The notes below the pieces were generated by a model that searched no databases, was not told where the DNA came from, and saw nothing but the letters and a program-made list of their open reading frames with translations. This document shows, piece after piece, positions 36,219-45,220 of a stretch of DNA of 64,000 nucleotides. Within the stretch, counting starts at the first letter, position 1, and each line of letters starts with the position of its first letter. Origin of the DNA: DATDAH01 sp963845425 (GTDB taxonomy: Bacteria > Actinomycetota > Acidimicrobiia > Acidimicrobiales > DATDAH01); the NCBI GenBank assembly GCA_963845425.1, contig CAWJSC010000005.1, positions 248,001 through 312,000 on the forward strand, read 5' to 3'. The translations under genes were made by a program, and so were the position numbers.

Positions 36219-36521
36219 ATGCCGATCTTCGTGATGCTCTCCACGATCGGGCCGGACGGGTTCCACAAGCTCAACACCCAGCCCGAGCGGCTCCGCGAGG
36301 TCAACGACGACGTCGAGGCGCTGGGCGTGACGATCTTGCACCAGTACGCCCTGCTCGGCCAGTACGACTTCCTGAACATCATCGACGCCCCCGACGACGT
36401 CACCGTGGCCAAGCTGGCCACCCGCCTGGCGGCCCGAGGGACCATGAAGACCACGACCATCAAGGCCATCGACGTGGACGAGTACATCGCCGCCATGGCC
36501 GAGGATCCCGACCCCCTGTAG
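36219..36521 (+). CDS. GYD domain protein
   Basis: Small 100-residue protein of the GYD domain family (ferredoxin-like fold; function unknown). The whole chain is the domain: MPIFVMLSTIGPDGFHKL, GVTILHQYALLGQYDFLNII with the GQYD variant of the GYD motif, and ATRLAARGTMKTTTIKAID. It precedes the livG/livF pair by 24 bp and is probably in the same transcript, a common kind of neighbour for these small proteins. Confidence 0.85.
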   Translation: MPIFVMLSTIGPDGFHKLNTQPERLREVNDDVEALGVTILHQYALLGQYDFLNIIDAPDDVTVAKLATRLAARGTMKTTTIKAIDVDEYIAAMAEDPDPL

Positions 36522-36545
36522 GGCGGTCGGCACAGGAGCGCGGAG

Positions 36546-37292
36546 GTGTTGGCGACCAGGGGGCTGACCGTCACGTTCGGGGGGCTGCACGCGGTCCACG
36601 ACGTGGACCTGGAGGTGGCCGAGGGCGAGTTCGTGGGCCTCATCGGGCCCAACGGTGCGGGCAAGACGACCCTGATCGACGCCGTCACCGGGTTCGTGCC
36701 GCTCTCCGGGGGCTCCGCGCACTTCGCCGGTGACGAGATCACCGACCTGCCGCCGGCCGAGCGGGCCCGTCGGGGGCTCGTCCGTACCTTCCAGAGCCTG
36801 GAGCTGTTCGAGGACCTGTCCGTGGTCGACAACCTGCGGGTGGCGGCCACCCCGGCCAAGTGGTGGGACCCCCTGGCCGACGCCGTCCGCCCCCGGCGCG
36901 GCAACGAGCGGTTCGAGCAGGTGACGTGGGCTCTGGAGGTGGTGGGCCTCGGCGACGCCGCCTCGGCCAAGCCCAGTGACCTGAGCCACGGCCAGCGCAA
37001 GCTGGTGGCGGTGGCCCGGGCCCTCGCCGGCCGGCCCCGCCTCGTCCTCCTGGACGAGCCTGCCGCCGGTCTCGACACCGACGAGACCATGGCCCTCGGC
37101 GAGCACCTGCGCACCCTGCCCGAGCACGGAGTCAGCGTCCTGCTCGTCGACCATGACATGGGCCTCGTGCTCGGCATCTGTGACCGGGTCGTGGTCCTCG
37201 ACGTCGGCTCGGTCATCGCCGACGGCACGCCCGAGGAGATCCGGGGCGACGAGCAGGTCGTCGACGCCTACCTGGGCGCCGCCCCGTCGTGA
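36546..37292 (+). CDS. livG: Branched-chain-type ABC transporter ATP-binding protein LivG
   Basis: One of two ATPases of a HAAT-family importer, 248 residues. Walker A GPNGAGKTT near residue 37, signature DLSHGQRKLVAVARALAG (SHGQ instead of SGGQ), Walker B VLLDEPAAGLD, and switch His in LLVDHDMGLVLG. GTG start follows a GGAG. Overlaps livF as GTGA. The matching binding protein and permease are 4-8 kb downstream rather than adjacent. The system may import an aromatic or isoprenoid-derived compound rather than an amino acid, judged from the oxidative genes around it. Confidence 0.9.
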   Translation: MLATRGLTVTFGGLHAVHDVDLEVAEGEFVGLIGPNGAGKTTLIDAVTGFVPLSGGSAHFAGDEITDLPPAERARRGLVRTFQSLELFEDLSVVDNLRVAATPAKWWDPLADAVRPRRGNERFEQVTWALEVVGLGDAASAKPSDLSHGQRKLVAVARALAGRPRLVLLDEPAAGLDTDETMALGEHLRTLPEHGVSVLLVDHDMGLVLGICDRVVVLDVGSVIADGTPEEIRGDEQVVDAYLGAAPS

Positions 37293-37993
37293 GCACGGTG
37301 CTCGAGATCCACGGCCTGGTGGCCGGGTACGAGGGCGTCCCGGTCGTGCGGGGCCTCGACCTGACGGTGGTCGAGGGTGAGGTGGTGGCGCTGCTCGGGC
37401 CCAACGGAGCGGGCAAGACGACGACGCTGCAGACGATCTCCGGCCTGCTGCCGATCATCGACGGGACGGTCGAGGTCCTGGGGGGCCCACCGTCGGCCCG
37501 CTCGCCCCACAAGGTCGCCCGGCGGGGTGTGGGTCACGTCACCGAGGACCGATCGCTGTTCTTCGCACTGACCGCCCGCCAGAACCTCCGTCTCGGGGTG
37601 CGGGGCCGGCGCCGTCAGCGGCTGGCCCTGGAGCGGGTACTGGGTCTCTTCCCGGAACTGGAGGCACTGCTCGACCGCAAGGCCGGCCTGCTGTCCGGCG
37701 GCCAGCAGCAGATGCTGGCGCTGGCGCGGGCCCTGGTGGCCGAGCCCCGGCTCCTGCTGGTGGACGAGATGAGCCTCGGCCTCGCTCCGATCATCGTCCA
37801 GCGCCTGCTGCCGATGGTCCGCTCGATCGCCGATGAGACCGGGGCCGGCGTCGTGCTGGTGGAGCAGCACCTGTCCATGGCGCTGGCCGTGGCCGACACC
37901 GCCTGCATCCTCGTCCACGGCGAGGTCGCCGCCCACGGCCCCGCCGCTGACCTCCGCGACCGCGACCTCCTGGCCGAGGCCTACCTCGGCTGA
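37289..37993 (+). CDS. livF: Branched-chain-type ABC transporter ATP-binding protein LivF
   Basis: Second ATPase, 234 residues, shorter as usual for LivF. Walker A GPNGAGKTTTLQTISGLL, signature LLSGGQQQMLALARALV, Walker B LLLVDEMSLGLAP, and VLVEQHLSMALAVADTA with the switch His. Translationally coupled to livG through the GTGA overlap. Confidence 0.92.
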   Translation: MSTVLEIHGLVAGYEGVPVVRGLDLTVVEGEVVALLGPNGAGKTTTLQTISGLLPIIDGTVEVLGGPPSARSPHKVARRGVGHVTEDRSLFFALTARQNLRLGVRGRRRQRLALERVLGLFPELEALLDRKAGLLSGGQQQMLALARALVAEPRLLLVDEMSLGLAPIIVQRLLPMVRSIADETGAGVVLVEQHLSMALAVADTACILVHGEVAAHGPAADLRDRDLLAEAYLG

Positions 37994-38020
37994 CGGAGTT
38001 GCTGAGCGGAGCGAAGCCAC

Positions 38021-38782
38021 TCAAATGTTGACGACGAGCTTGCCGCGGGCTTGGCCGTCGATGAGGTGGCGCATGGCGGTGGCGGCCTCGGCCAGGGGGT
38101 AGATCCCGCCGACGGCCGGGGTGACCTGACCGGACTCGATCAGCTCGCGGAGGGCGACCAGGTCCTCGCCCTTCTCCAGGGAGGCGACCTGGCCCAGGGT
38201 CTGGCGCACGAAGGGGGAGAGCAGGCCGGCCCGGAGCTGGCGGTCGAAGCCCCCGAGCCAGCGGCCGTCGGTCTCGCCGCCGACGATGAGCAGACGACCC
38301 TTCGGCGTCAGGGCGCGGCGCAGTTCGCCCAGTGTCCGGTTGCCGCCGATGTCGATGACGACGTCGTAGGGGCCGTCGTCGGCGTAGTCCCGCTGGGTGT
38401 AGTCCACAACGTGATCGGCCCCCAGGTCCTGGACGAGATCGACCTTGGTCGTGCTGCACACGCCCGTGACCTCCGCGCCGGCGGCCTTGGCGATCTGCAC
38501 GACGAAGCTGCCCACGCCGCCGGACGCGCCCAGGACCGCCACGGACTGACCGGCCTGGACCTTGGCCTTGCGCACGGCCGGAACTCGGCGAGGAGCCGCT
38601 CGGGGTGGTCGCCCAGAGGCTCCGTAGACGGAGCGAAGCCGGCGCCCGGGCACCCGCACCTTCGGCCGCCGGAGGCCGGAGGCCAGGCGGGCCAAGAGGG
38701 GAGGGGAAGCAGGTCCCCCCACGGCGGCGGGAGGGGGGGGGCCGTACTCGTCCTGGACGACCGCGGTCATCGTGTCCTGCAT
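38021..38782 (-). pseudogene. NAD(P)-dependent medium-chain dehydrogenase (quinone-oxidoreductase-like), internally deleted
   Basis: 253 residues against about 320 for the family. The C-terminal nucleotide-binding half is complete: AVLGASGGVGSFVVQIAKAAGAEVTGV, GADHVVDYTQRDYAD, TLGELRRALTPKGRLLIVGGE and the ending GKLVVNI. In the N-terminal catalytic half only the first residues (TAVVQDEYG) and a block LLARLASGLRRPKVRVPG remain. About 90 residues between that and KAKVQAGQ are replaced by a short Arg/Pro-rich stretch. The replacement DNA (about 38580-38760) has long G runs and a CGGAGCGAAG motif seen elsewhere. Without its catalytic domain it is unlikely to be active. Confidence 0.7.
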
Positions 38783-38836
38783 CAGGCGTTCCTAGCCGGA
38801 TTCCGGCCTCGCCGGGGGCCAGATCCCGGGAACGCC

Positions 38837-40396
38837 TCAGATGGAGCGGCCGGTGCCTTCCCAGTAGGGGGCGCGGAGGTCGCGCTTGAGGAGCTTTCCC
38901 GCCTCGGAGCGAGGGAGGGCCTCGGTCCAGTCGATGGTCTTCGGTCGCTTGTAGCCGGCCAGCTTGTCCCGGCTGAGGGTGATCAGCTCCTCGGCCAGCA
39001 CCTCGGACGGCTCGGTCCCCTCGACCAGTTGGACGACGGCCTTCACCTGCTCGCCGAACTCCTCGTCGGGGACCCCGATCACGGCCACATCGGCCACGGC
39101 GGGGTGGCCAGCCAGGACCGTCTCGATCTCGGCGGGGTAGATGTTGACCCCACCCGAGATGATCATGTCGATCTTGCGGTCCGACAGCCAGAGATAGCCC
39201 TCGTCGTCGATGTAGCCGATGTCCCCGGTCGTGAAGACGCCCGGCTCCCGATGGGCGGCGGCGGTCTTGTCGGGGTCGTTGTGGTACTCGAAGTCCATTC
39301 CCATCAGACTGCGGAACCACAAGGTCCCGGCTTGGCCGGGGGGGACGGGCTCATCGTCCTCGCCGATGACCATGACCTCCATCGTCGGCAGCGGCCTGCC
39401 GACCGACCCCCCCTTGGCCAGCCACTCCTCGCCGGAGATGCGGGAGATGAACGAGCCCTCGGTGGAGCCGTAGTACTCGTGGACCTTGGGCCCCAGCCAG
39501 TCGAGCATGGCCCGCTTCCAGGGCGCGGGGCAGGGCGCGGCGCCGTGCCAGACGGCTTCGAGGCTGGAGCCGTCCAGCTGGTCCCGGACGGCCTCGGGCA
39601 GGTCGAGCAGGCGCTTGAACTGCACCGGCACCAGGTGGACGTTGGTGATGCCGGCGTCGTCGATGAGGCGCACGGTCTCGGCCGGGTCGAAGCGTTGGCG
39701 CATGACCACCGAGGAACCGCTCACCATCGGCAGGAAGCCGAAGGCCCATTGGGCCGAGTGGTACACGGGACCGGCCAGCAGCGTCCGACCGGGGGTCGGG
39801 ACGTACTCACTGACCGCCCCGGCGACCAGTTGCAGGACCTCGCTGGGGACGCTCTCGCCGCCCGAGAGCATCCCCCGCACGCCCTTAGGCCGGCCCGTGG
39901 TGCCCGAGGTGTAGAACATCGGCCCGCCCATGACGGCCTCGTCGGGCTCGTCGGACGACGCCCCGGCCAGGGCGACTTCGTAGCTGTGCAGCCGGGCGTG
40001 GTCGGTGTCGCCGGTGACGAGGGCCAGCTCGACGGACCCGGCCCGGGGATCGCCGAGGGCGGCGTCGACCACGTCGAGGAAGCGCTCGTCGACGATCACG
40101 GCCCGACAGGCGGCGTCCTCGATCACGTAGGCCAGCTCGTCGGCGGTCCAGTGCCAGTTGACCGGCACGTAGGTGACGCCCGTGTGGGCCGCCGCCCAGA
40201 ACGCCTCGAAGGCCTCCCGGCGGTTGCCCATCATCAGCGCGAAAGTGTCCCCGGGCACCAAGCCGGCCTCACGAAGGACGTTGCCCAGCCGGGCGACCCG
40301 GTCGGCCAGTTCGGCCCAGGTGCACTCGCCCCGGTCGTCAGCCAGGGCGAGCTCGTCGCCCTTCTCGGCGACGAATCCGTCGAGCAGCTTCGGCAT
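38837..40396 (-). CDS. Acyl-CoA synthetase (AMP-forming ligase)
   Basis: Activates a carboxylic acid to its CoA thioester via an acyl-adenylate; 519 residues, FadD-like. Motif A3 MFYTSGTTGRPKGVRG is near residue 165. GSTEGSFISRISGEEWL, then FTTGDIGYIDDEGYLWLSDRKIDMIISGGVNIYP (A7-A8) and the catalytic Lys region LPRSEAGKLLKRDLR are present. A clear SD GAGGGGGA precedes the ATG. Lying beside a carotenoid oxygenase and Liv transporter, it may activate an acid produced or imported by this cluster; its substrate cannot be read from sequence. Confidence 0.92.
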   Translation of the reverse strand: MPKLLDGFVAEKGDELALADDRGECTWAELADRVARLGNVLREAGLVPGDTFALMMGNRREAFEAFWAAAHTGVTYVPVNWHWTADELAYVIEDAACRAVIVDERFLDVVDAALGDPRAGSVELALVTGDTDHARLHSYEVALAGASSDEPDEAVMGGPMFYTSGTTGRPKGVRGMLSGGESVPSEVLQLVAGAVSEYVPTPGRTLLAGPVYHSAQWAFGFLPMVSGSSVVMRQRFDPAETVRLIDDAGITNVHLVPVQFKRLLDLPEAVRDQLDGSSLEAVWHGAAPCPAPWKRAMLDWLGPKVHEYYGSTEGSFISRISGEEWLAKGGSVGRPLPTMEVMVIGEDDEPVPPGQAGTLWFRSLMGMDFEYHNDPDKTAAAHREPGVFTTGDIGYIDDEGYLWLSDRKIDMIISGGVNIYPAEIETVLAGHPAVADVAVIGVPDEEFGEQVKAVVQLVEGTEPSEVLAEELITLSRDKLAGYKRPKTIDWTEALPRSEAGKLLKRDLRAPYWEGTGRSI

Positions 40397-40442
40397 GTGG
40401 TCCCCCTCGGATGTGGCTGGTCCGTGCCGCGATGCTGTCCGG

Positions 40443-41807
40443 TCAGTCGGTGGGGAGCCAACTCCCGTGGGCGCCGTAGGGCACCCGCTGGGGGAGGACC
40501 ACCCGGGCCACCGGCTCGGCGGCGAAGTCCTGGGCCTCGATGACCCGCAGCTCGGTCACGCCGGTGGCCTCGTCGGTGGCATACACGAGCACCCAGCCCT
40601 CGTCCTCGTCGGCGTCCCGGCCGGCGGGGGCGAACACCGGCTCGCCCAGTCGGGTGGTGGCGTTGGTGGTGTGGGTCTCGACCCCTCCGGTCCGCAGGTC
40701 GTACTTGTAGAGCTCGGAGCCGATCGCCGCGCCGATCCCCGGCTCCTCGCGGATCTCGGTGAGGTAGCCGTATCGGCTGTGGTGGCCGACGAGGCGGTCG
40801 TCGACCCGGGGGAAGTCCGCGATGCGGTCGTCCAATTGGGTCTCGGTGACCGTGCCGGTCCTCTGGTCGATGCTCCAGCGCCAGAGGTGGGCCCGGGCGC
40901 TCTCGATGTCGTCGAAGCCCCCGGCCATGGCCCGGTCCTGACGGCACACCAACAGCTCGATCCGGTCGCCGTCCTCGTAGGCGTTGAGGGGGTGGAACAC
41001 GTAGCAGGGGTCGATCTCGTGCCAGGTGACATCCGCATTGGTGCCCTCGCGGGGCATCACCCCCAGGCGGGCACCGGATTCGGGGTGCCAGCCGAAGGGC
41101 TGGTCGCCTGCCATCGCCCGTTCGAGGCCGAAGCGCACGGGCAGGTCCATGAACACGACGTGGTGTTCGGTGACGTTCCAGTCGTGCATCATCACCGGGT
41201 TGGGGATCTCGATCGGCTCGACCGCGAGGACCTCGCCGGTCGGGCCGATCCGGAAGTAGGTGAGGTACGGCGTGGTCACCACGTTGTACCCGAAGGCCAG
41301 GAGCTCGCCGGTGACGGGACACAGCTTCGGATGGGCGGTGAAGCTGGTGGCCACGGCGCCACCGAAGTCCTCGACGCCAAGGGTGTCCAGGTGGTCATCG
41401 AGGGCATAGGGCTGGTGCACCTCCTCGAGGGCCAGCCACCTGCCGTTGTGGCGCACGACGTGGGTGTTGGCGGGCGAGCAGGCGGGGTCGAGCGCCCAGT
41501 CGAGGCCGGTGCCGTCATGGTCCTTGAACGGGGTGTCCACATAGCGGTTGCGGTAGCGGGCGCCACTCTCACCGTCCAGGTCGACGGCGTGCAGCATCCC
41601 GTGGCCGAAGAACCAGTGGGGGCTGAAGCCGCTGCGGGGGTTGAAGCCGTTGCGGACATAGGTCCCCGCGAGTCCCTCCGGGAGCCGGCCGATGACCTCG
41701 AGGCCGCTGACGTCGAGCTCGTCGCGGACCGGGGCGAAGTTCCCCTGGAGGTGCCACGGCGGCGGCGCGGTGGCCGCTTCAGTGGTGGAGATCTCGGTAT
41801 GGGTCAT
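40443..41807 (-). CDS. Carotenoid oxygenase family protein 1
   Basis: Iron(II) dioxygenase of the RPE65/lignostilbene/carotenoid-cleavage family, 454 residues, seven-bladed propeller expected. The four iron His appear to be in FTAHPKLCPVTG, VMMHDWNVTEHHVVF, CYVFHPLNAYEDGD and VPYGAHGSWLPTD at the C-terminus. LAGTYVRNGFNPRSGFSPHWFFGHGMLHAV is the N-terminal family block. ATG at 41807 was chosen; an ATG 36 bp upstream is also in frame. It is divergent from the binding-protein gene, with the shared 16-bp site between. Substrates in this family include carotenoids, apocarotenoids and stilbenes. Confidence 0.9.
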   Translation of the reverse strand: MTHTEISTTEAATAPPPWHLQGNFAPVRDELDVSGLEVIGRLPEGLAGTYVRNGFNPRSGFSPHWFFGHGMLHAVDLDGESGARYRNRYVDTPFKDHDGTGLDWALDPACSPANTHVVRHNGRWLALEEVHQPYALDDHLDTLGVEDFGGAVATSFTAHPKLCPVTGELLAFGYNVVTTPYLTYFRIGPTGEVLAVEPIEIPNPVMMHDWNVTEHHVVFMDLPVRFGLERAMAGDQPFGWHPESGARLGVMPREGTNADVTWHEIDPCYVFHPLNAYEDGDRIELLVCRQDRAMAGGFDDIESARAHLWRWSIDQRTGTVTETQLDDRIADFPRVDDRLVGHHSRYGYLTEIREEPGIGAAIGSELYKYDLRTGGVETHTTNATTRLGEPVFAPAGRDADEDEGWVLVYATDEATGVTELRVIEAQDFAAEPVARVVLPQRVPYGAHGSWLPTD

Positions 41808-41853
41808 GGGTCCCTCAGCGGTCAGCGGCCGGCGATGTGCCATGCTAACCGGA

Positions 41854-41869
41854 CACTGAACGGTGTTAA
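41854..41869. promoter_or_regulatory. Shared 16-bp operator-like site 1
   Basis: CACTGAACGGTGTTAA lies between divergent carotenoid oxygenase 1 and the binding-protein gene. It differs by one base from the site at 48525-48540 (opposite strand) and shares TGAAC..TGT.AA with 57282-57297. The dyad AAC-N3-GTT is visible. Confidence 0.55.
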
Positions 41870-41887
41870 GTCAGATCCGGGGGGACC

Positions 41888-43210
41888 ATGCGCAGGAGAT
41901 TCGGGATCGGCGTGTTGGCGGGGCTGCTGTTGGTGGCCGCCTGCAGCGAGCCGGCACCGGACGAGGACGCGACCGGCTCGAGTGACGTCACGACCGTCAC
42001 CGGCGACGAGGTCCGTGAGGGCGACACCGTCGTCGAGCGCTTCGCCGGCGAGGAGTGGTTCATGGGCACCATGCCCGACACCCCGGTGGCGGCCGACCCG
42101 GCCGCGGCCCCGATCGTGATCGGCATGATCAACCAGGAGGACACCCCCCTGGGCTCGTTCCCGGAGGTCCGCCGGGCGGTCGAGGGCGGCGTCGAGTTCG
42201 TCAACACCGAGCTGGGCGGTGTGGGTGGTCGGCCCATCGAGCTGCACACCTGCATCACCAGCTTCGATCCCGAGCAATCGGCTGGCTGCGCCCAGGAGAT
42301 GGTGGCCGAGGACGTGGTCGCTCTGGTGGGCGGCATCGACGTCACCAGCAACGGCTCGATGCCCGTGTTGGAGGACAACGGCATCCCCCAACTCGGCGGC
42401 ATCCCGGCCAACCTGGTCGAGCAGCAGAGCCCGGTCACCTTCTTCTTCTCCGGCGGGGTGACCGGTGGCCTCGGCGCCTTCCTGGCCGACACCGCGGACA
42501 AGGGTGGGACCTCGTCGGTCCTGGCCTACGGCGAGTTCGAGAGCTTCCAGGTGTCCGCCGAGGACTATGCCGCGCCCCTGGCTGACACGCTCGGCATCGA
42601 TCTGGAGCTCATCTCCTATCCGTTGACCGCGACCGATTTCCTGCCGGTGCTGACCCGGGCCGCCGAGTCCGAGCCGGACTCGATCATCGTGGCCGCCGCG
42701 GGCTCGGCCTGCGTCCCGATCATGACCACCTACCAGGACCTGGGGATCGAGGCCCAGCTCTACCTGGTCGGCGCCTGTGCCGACGCGGAGATCATCGAGG
42801 CTGCCGGCGGCGCCCACGAGGGCGTGCTCTTCAACTCGGAGGGCCCGCCCCTCAGCGTCGAGACCATCGAGGGAGAGGTCTTCAACGCGGTCAACGAGCT
42901 CTACGCCGACGACGAAGGCGGCGGTGCCGGGACCGTCGGCCTCCGCGGGTTCCTCAATCTCTACGCCTCGATGGCGGACCTCGGCCCCGACGGCGTGAGC
43001 CGGGAGGCGGTCCTCCGGGCGGCGCAGGTGGCCGAGAACGAGCCCAGCTTCTGGGGTCACCCCTACACCTGTGACGGGGCCCAGATCGAGGGGCTGCCCT
43101 CCCTGTGCGCCCCCCAGCAGACGCTGCTGCGCGTCGAGGATCCGGGTGAGAACCTCCCGGTCAGCGACGCATGGATCGACACCGTCGCGCTGTTCGCCGC
43201 GGCGGAGTAG
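41888..43210 (+). CDS. ABC transporter substrate-binding lipoprotein (Liv type)
   Basis: Solute-binding protein for a HAAT importer, 440 residues. Lipoprotein signal RRRFGIGVLAGLLLVAAC with Cys at about residue 20. Periplasmic-binding-protein type I domain: IVIGMINQEDTPLGSFPEVRRAV, GGRPIELHTCITSFDPEQSAGCAQEMV, DVVALVGGIDVTSNGSMPVL. Four cysteines in the mature part may form disulfides. GGGGGGACC precedes the ATG. Followed by the fused permease 18 bp later. Its ATPases are likely livG/livF at 36.5 kb. Confidence 0.9.
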   Translation: MRRRFGIGVLAGLLLVAACSEPAPDEDATGSSDVTTVTGDEVREGDTVVERFAGEEWFMGTMPDTPVAADPAAAPIVIGMINQEDTPLGSFPEVRRAVEGGVEFVNTELGGVGGRPIELHTCITSFDPEQSAGCAQEMVAEDVVALVGGIDVTSNGSMPVLEDNGIPQLGGIPANLVEQQSPVTFFFSGGVTGGLGAFLADTADKGGTSSVLAYGEFESFQVSAEDYAAPLADTLGIDLELISYPLTATDFLPVLTRAAESEPDSIIVAAAGSACVPIMTTYQDLGIEAQLYLVGACADAEIIEAAGGAHEGVLFNSEGPPLSVETIEGEVFNAVNELYADDEGGGAGTVGLRGFLNLYASMADLGPDGVSREAVLRAAQVAENEPSFWGHPYTCDGAQIEGLPSLCAPQQTLLRVEDPGENLPVSDAWIDTVALFAAAE

Positions 43211-43228
43211 CCGCGGGCCCTCCTGTTC

Positions 43229-45220
43229 GTGACCGAGCATCTCACGTACCTGGTCCTCGGCCTCGGGGGTGGCGCCGTCATCGGCGCGCTCGCGGTCGGG
43301 GTGGTCATCACCCACCGGGCGAGCAACGTCATCAACTTCGGCCATGCCGCGATCGGGATGTACCTCGCCTTCGCCTACTACGAGTTCCGGCGCAGCGGGG
43401 ACCTGGTGCTGCCGATCCTCGGCCTACCCGAGCGGGTGGCCCTCTTGGACCGCCCGACGGTCGCCAGCGCGCTGGTCGTCGTCGTGCTGCTCGGGGCGGC
43501 GGTGGGGGCGACCTGCTTCCTGCTGATCTTCCGCCCGCTGCGACAGGCCCCGGCCCTGGCCCGGGTCGTGGCCAGCCTCGGGTTGATGGTGTACCTGATC
43601 GGGGTCGTCGACCTTCGCTTCGAGGGTCCGGCCGCGACCTCGCTGCAACTGGAAGGCCCGCTGTCGAGTCGGCTGATCGACGCGTTCGGGATCCAGGTGC
43701 CGGCTGACCGGTACGTGTTGGCGGCCCTGACGTTGGGGGTCATCGGCGTCCTCTGGCTGGTCGACCGCTTCACCCGCTTCGGCCTCGCGACCCGGGCGAC
43801 GGCCGAGAACGAACGGGGGGCCCTGGTCCTCGGCCTGTCGCCGACGGCCATCGGCCTGACCAACTGGATCCTGGCCTCGGTGTCGGCGGGCCTCGCGGTC
43901 ATCGCCGCCGCTCCGTTGGCGGGCCTCGACCCGGCGGGCACCAGCCTGCTGATCGTGCCCGCCCTCGGGGCCGCCCTCCTCGGCGGCTTCCGGTCGATCG
44001 CTATTGCCGGTCTGGCCGGCATCGGCATCGGCATGCTCCAGTCTGAGATCCTCAACGTCCAGGCCAGTAGCTCGTGGCTGCCCGAGGTCGGCCTCCAGCA
44101 GGGGCTCCCCTTCCTGATCGTCGTGGTGGCCCTCGTGGTCCAGGGCAACCGCCTCCCCGACCGGAGCGCGGTCATCACCAGCCGGCTGCCCGTCGCGGCC
44201 GAGCCCCGACACACTATGGCGGTCACCGGGGTGATCGTGGTGGCCGGGGCCATCGCCCTCCTGACCTTGGACAGCAGCTACCGCCTGGGGATCATCGTGT
44301 CGGCCATCGCGACCGTCGTAGCCCTGTCGGTGGTCGTCCTCACCGGCCTGGTGGGCCAGATCTCGCTGGCCACCTTCGCCTTGGCCGGCACCGCAGGCTT
44401 CGCCATGGTCCGGGCCGGCGACAGCCTCGGACTGGGCTTCCCCCTCGCCCCGCTGGTGGGCATCGCCGTCGCGGTCGGATTCGGCATCCTCGCCGGCCTG
44501 CCTGCGGTTCGGGTGCGTGGCCTGACCCTGGCGGTGACCACGCTGGCGGCGTCGATCGCCATCGAGGAGCTGCTCTTCCGTTGGAGCTGGTTCAGCGGTG
44601 GGGCCGAGGGTGCCCGCGTGCCCGAGCCCAGCCTCTTCGGCATCGACCTCGGCATCGCCGCTCCCGGCGACGCCTACCCTCGGGTCGCCTTCGGCCTGCT
44701 CGTCCTGGTGGCGATGGCCGCGGCCATGGCCCTGGTGGTCAACCTCCGGCGGGGAGCCACGGGCCGCCAGTGGCTGGCGGTGCGGGCCAACGAGCGGGCG
44801 GCCGAAGCCGCGGGGGTGCCCGTCGCTCGGGTCAAGCTGGGTGCTACCGCGGTCGCGGCCGCCCTGGCCGGACTGGCCGGTGTGCTGCTCGCCTACCAGT
44901 CCCAGGTCGTCTCGGCGGGGTCGTTCGGCGCCATCGAATCCCTGGTGGCGGTGGCCCTGGCCTACCTGGCCGGGATCGCGACGCCGGTGGCCGCCGTCCT
45001 GGCCGGGGTCCTCACCGCCGGTGGCCTGCTGACCGTGGTGCTGGACGAGTTGAGCGAGGGCTCGTCCAAGTACCAGTTCGCGCTGAACGGGCTGCTGCTC
45101 ATGGTCATCGCCGTGCGGTTCCCGGCCGGGCTGATCGGGTCGGCCCAGCGACGTCGACGCCGGGCCCCGGCCGACGCCGCGCAGGCGCCGGCGTCGACGA
45201 CCGAGGCGGTCGAGGCGTGA
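43229..45220 (+). CDS. Fused LivH-LivM permease
   Basis: Both permease halves of a Liv-type importer in one chain, 663 residues with about 18 hydrophobic helices. The LivH-like half has HRASNVINFGHAAIGMYLAF near residue 30, and TRFGLATRATAENERGALVLG (its cytoplasmic loop) near 188-208. The LivM-like half begins near 330, with LTGLVGQISLATFALAGTAGF, and GRQWLAVRANERAAEAAGVPV as its loop. The GTG start at 43229 fits. The stop overlaps the TetR gene start as GTGA. Fusion gives a fixed 1:1 ratio of the two permeases. Confidence 0.9.
   Translation: MTEHLTYLVLGLGGGAVIGALAVGVVITHRASNVINFGHAAIGMYLAFAYYEFRRSGDLVLPILGLPERVALLDRPTVASALVVVVLLGAAVGATCFLLIFRPLRQAPALARVVASLGLMVYLIGVVDLRFEGPAATSLQLEGPLSSRLIDAFGIQVPADRYVLAALTLGVIGVLWLVDRFTRFGLATRATAENERGALVLGLSPTAIGLTNWILASVSAGLAVIAAAPLAGLDPAGTSLLIVPALGAALLGGFRSIAIAGLAGIGIGMLQSEILNVQASSSWLPEVGLQQGLPFLIVVVALVVQGNRLPDRSAVITSRLPVAAEPRHTMAVTGVIVVAGAIALLTLDSSYRLGIIVSAIATVVALSVVVLTGLVGQISLATFALAGTAGFAMVRAGDSLGLGFPLAPLVGIAVAVGFGILAGLPAVRVRGLTLAVTTLAASIAIEELLFRWSWFSGGAEGARVPEPSLFGIDLGIAAPGDAYPRVAFGLLVLVAMAAAMALVVNLRRGATGRQWLAVRANERAAEAAGVPVARVKLGATAVAAALAGLAGVLLAYQSQVVSAGSFGAIESLVAVALAYLAGIATPVAAVLAGVLTAGGLLTVVLDELSEGSSKYQFALNGLLLMVIAVRFPAGLIGSAQRRRRRAPADAAQAPASTTEAVEA

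Noticed and set aside
38051..40543. 830-codon plus-strand frame
   Set aside because: Antisense to the dehydrogenase remnant and the acyl-CoA ligase, with no family resemblance.
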